A stretch of 5,213 bases of DNA from Methanobacteriota archaeon (lineage in GTDB: Archaea > Thermoplasmatota > Poseidoniia > Poseidoniales > Poseidoniaceae). A program made the translations under genes and the position numbers. Shown piece by piece: positions 5,129 to 5,213 of this stretch; positions within the stretch are counted from its first letter, which is position 1; each line of letters starts with the position of its first letter. Below the pieces are notes generated by a model, which was not told where the DNA came from, did no database searches, and saw nothing but the letters and a program-made list of their open reading frames with translations. Location of the stretch: contig PCBQ01000003.1 of NCBI GenBank assembly GCA_002731395.1, positions 2,205 to 7,417 on the forward strand, given 5' to 3'.

Positions 5129-5213
5129 AGGAGGTGATCCATCTGCAGGTTCCCCTACAGATACCTTGTTACGACTTAACCCTCCTTGTCGAAGGCAGGC
5201 TCGAATACGCCAT
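5129..5213 (-). rRNA. rrs: 16S rRNA, 3' end (partial)
   Basis: The last 85 nt of an archaeal small-subunit rRNA; the rest lies beyond the window edge. On the minus strand it holds the universal AAGTCGTAACAAGGTA (5177-5162, the 1492R primer site), then helix 45 with a GGAA loop inside GTAGGGGAACCTGC (5158-5145), and ends GGATCACCTCCT at 5140-5129, which carries the anti-Shine-Dalgarno. Bacterial genes read GTACCGGAAGGTGC in helix 45, so the archaeal call is firm. The outer helix-45 pairs are AUCUG/CAGAU instead of the common AGCCG/CGGCU, changed on both sides so that pairing is kept, which argues for a functional gene. The mature 3' end is placed by similarity to known ends and could be off by one or two bases. 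Confidence 0.96.

Noticed and set aside
1..5213. Defence system, mobile element, CRISPR array or tRNA
   Set aside because: No transposase, integrase, nuclease or toxin-like reading frame, no spaced direct repeats and no tRNA cloverleaf were found. The region reads as ordinary core chromosome.

Overview
The window is a dense, GC-rich piece of an archaeal chromosome. The clearest taxonomic evidence is the last 85 bases. They are the 3' end of a 16S rRNA gene on the minus strand, and helix 45 has the archaeal form (GUAGGGGAACCUGC) rather than the bacterial one. The 16S is followed by a trailer, a terminator and a convergent protein gene, with no spacer tRNA and no 23S start. Unlinked rRNA genes are known in Thermoplasmata. 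With the gene content (aerobic-looking acyl-CoA metabolism, small membrane proteins, high GC) this suggests a marine Thermoplasmatota archaeon such as Marine Group II (Poseidoniales). The lineage is my inference; the archaeal assignment is firm.

Layout. Positions 33-3978 hold five minus-strand genes in tight succession, listed here in transcription order. They are a four-helix membrane protein of unknown function, a YjbQ/UPF0047 protein, a two-domain protein with an N-terminal PaaI-type hotdog thioesterase, a thiolase with all catalytic residues, and a TauE/SafE-type (TSUP) permease. Gaps are 37 bp, a 4-bp ATGA overlap, 23 bp and 8 bp, so one transcript is likely. The region 3979-4138 separates this cluster from a divergent plus-strand gene at 4139-5011, an NAD kinase family protein with an altered substrate-loop motif. 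It contains two short inverted repeats that share TTGTCA and CAACC. Positions 5012-5128 hold the 16S trailer: a 9-bp hairpin capped by cUUCGg on the RNA strand, then a GC-rich hairpin running into nine U residues.

How the genes fit together. The thiolase and the hotdog protein both act on CoA thioesters, which suggests acyl-CoA turnover (acetoacetyl-CoA or beta-oxidation end products). The TSUP permease could export a small anion, but its substrate cannot be read from sequence. YjbQ and the membrane protein have no evident tie to this chemistry. The NAD kinase homologue would make NADP and is probably an independent unit.

I see no defence system, mobile element, CRISPR array or tRNA. The items most worth a second look are the C-terminal domain of the hotdog protein, the NAD kinase variant loop, and the self-folding trailer of the stand-alone 16S gene.
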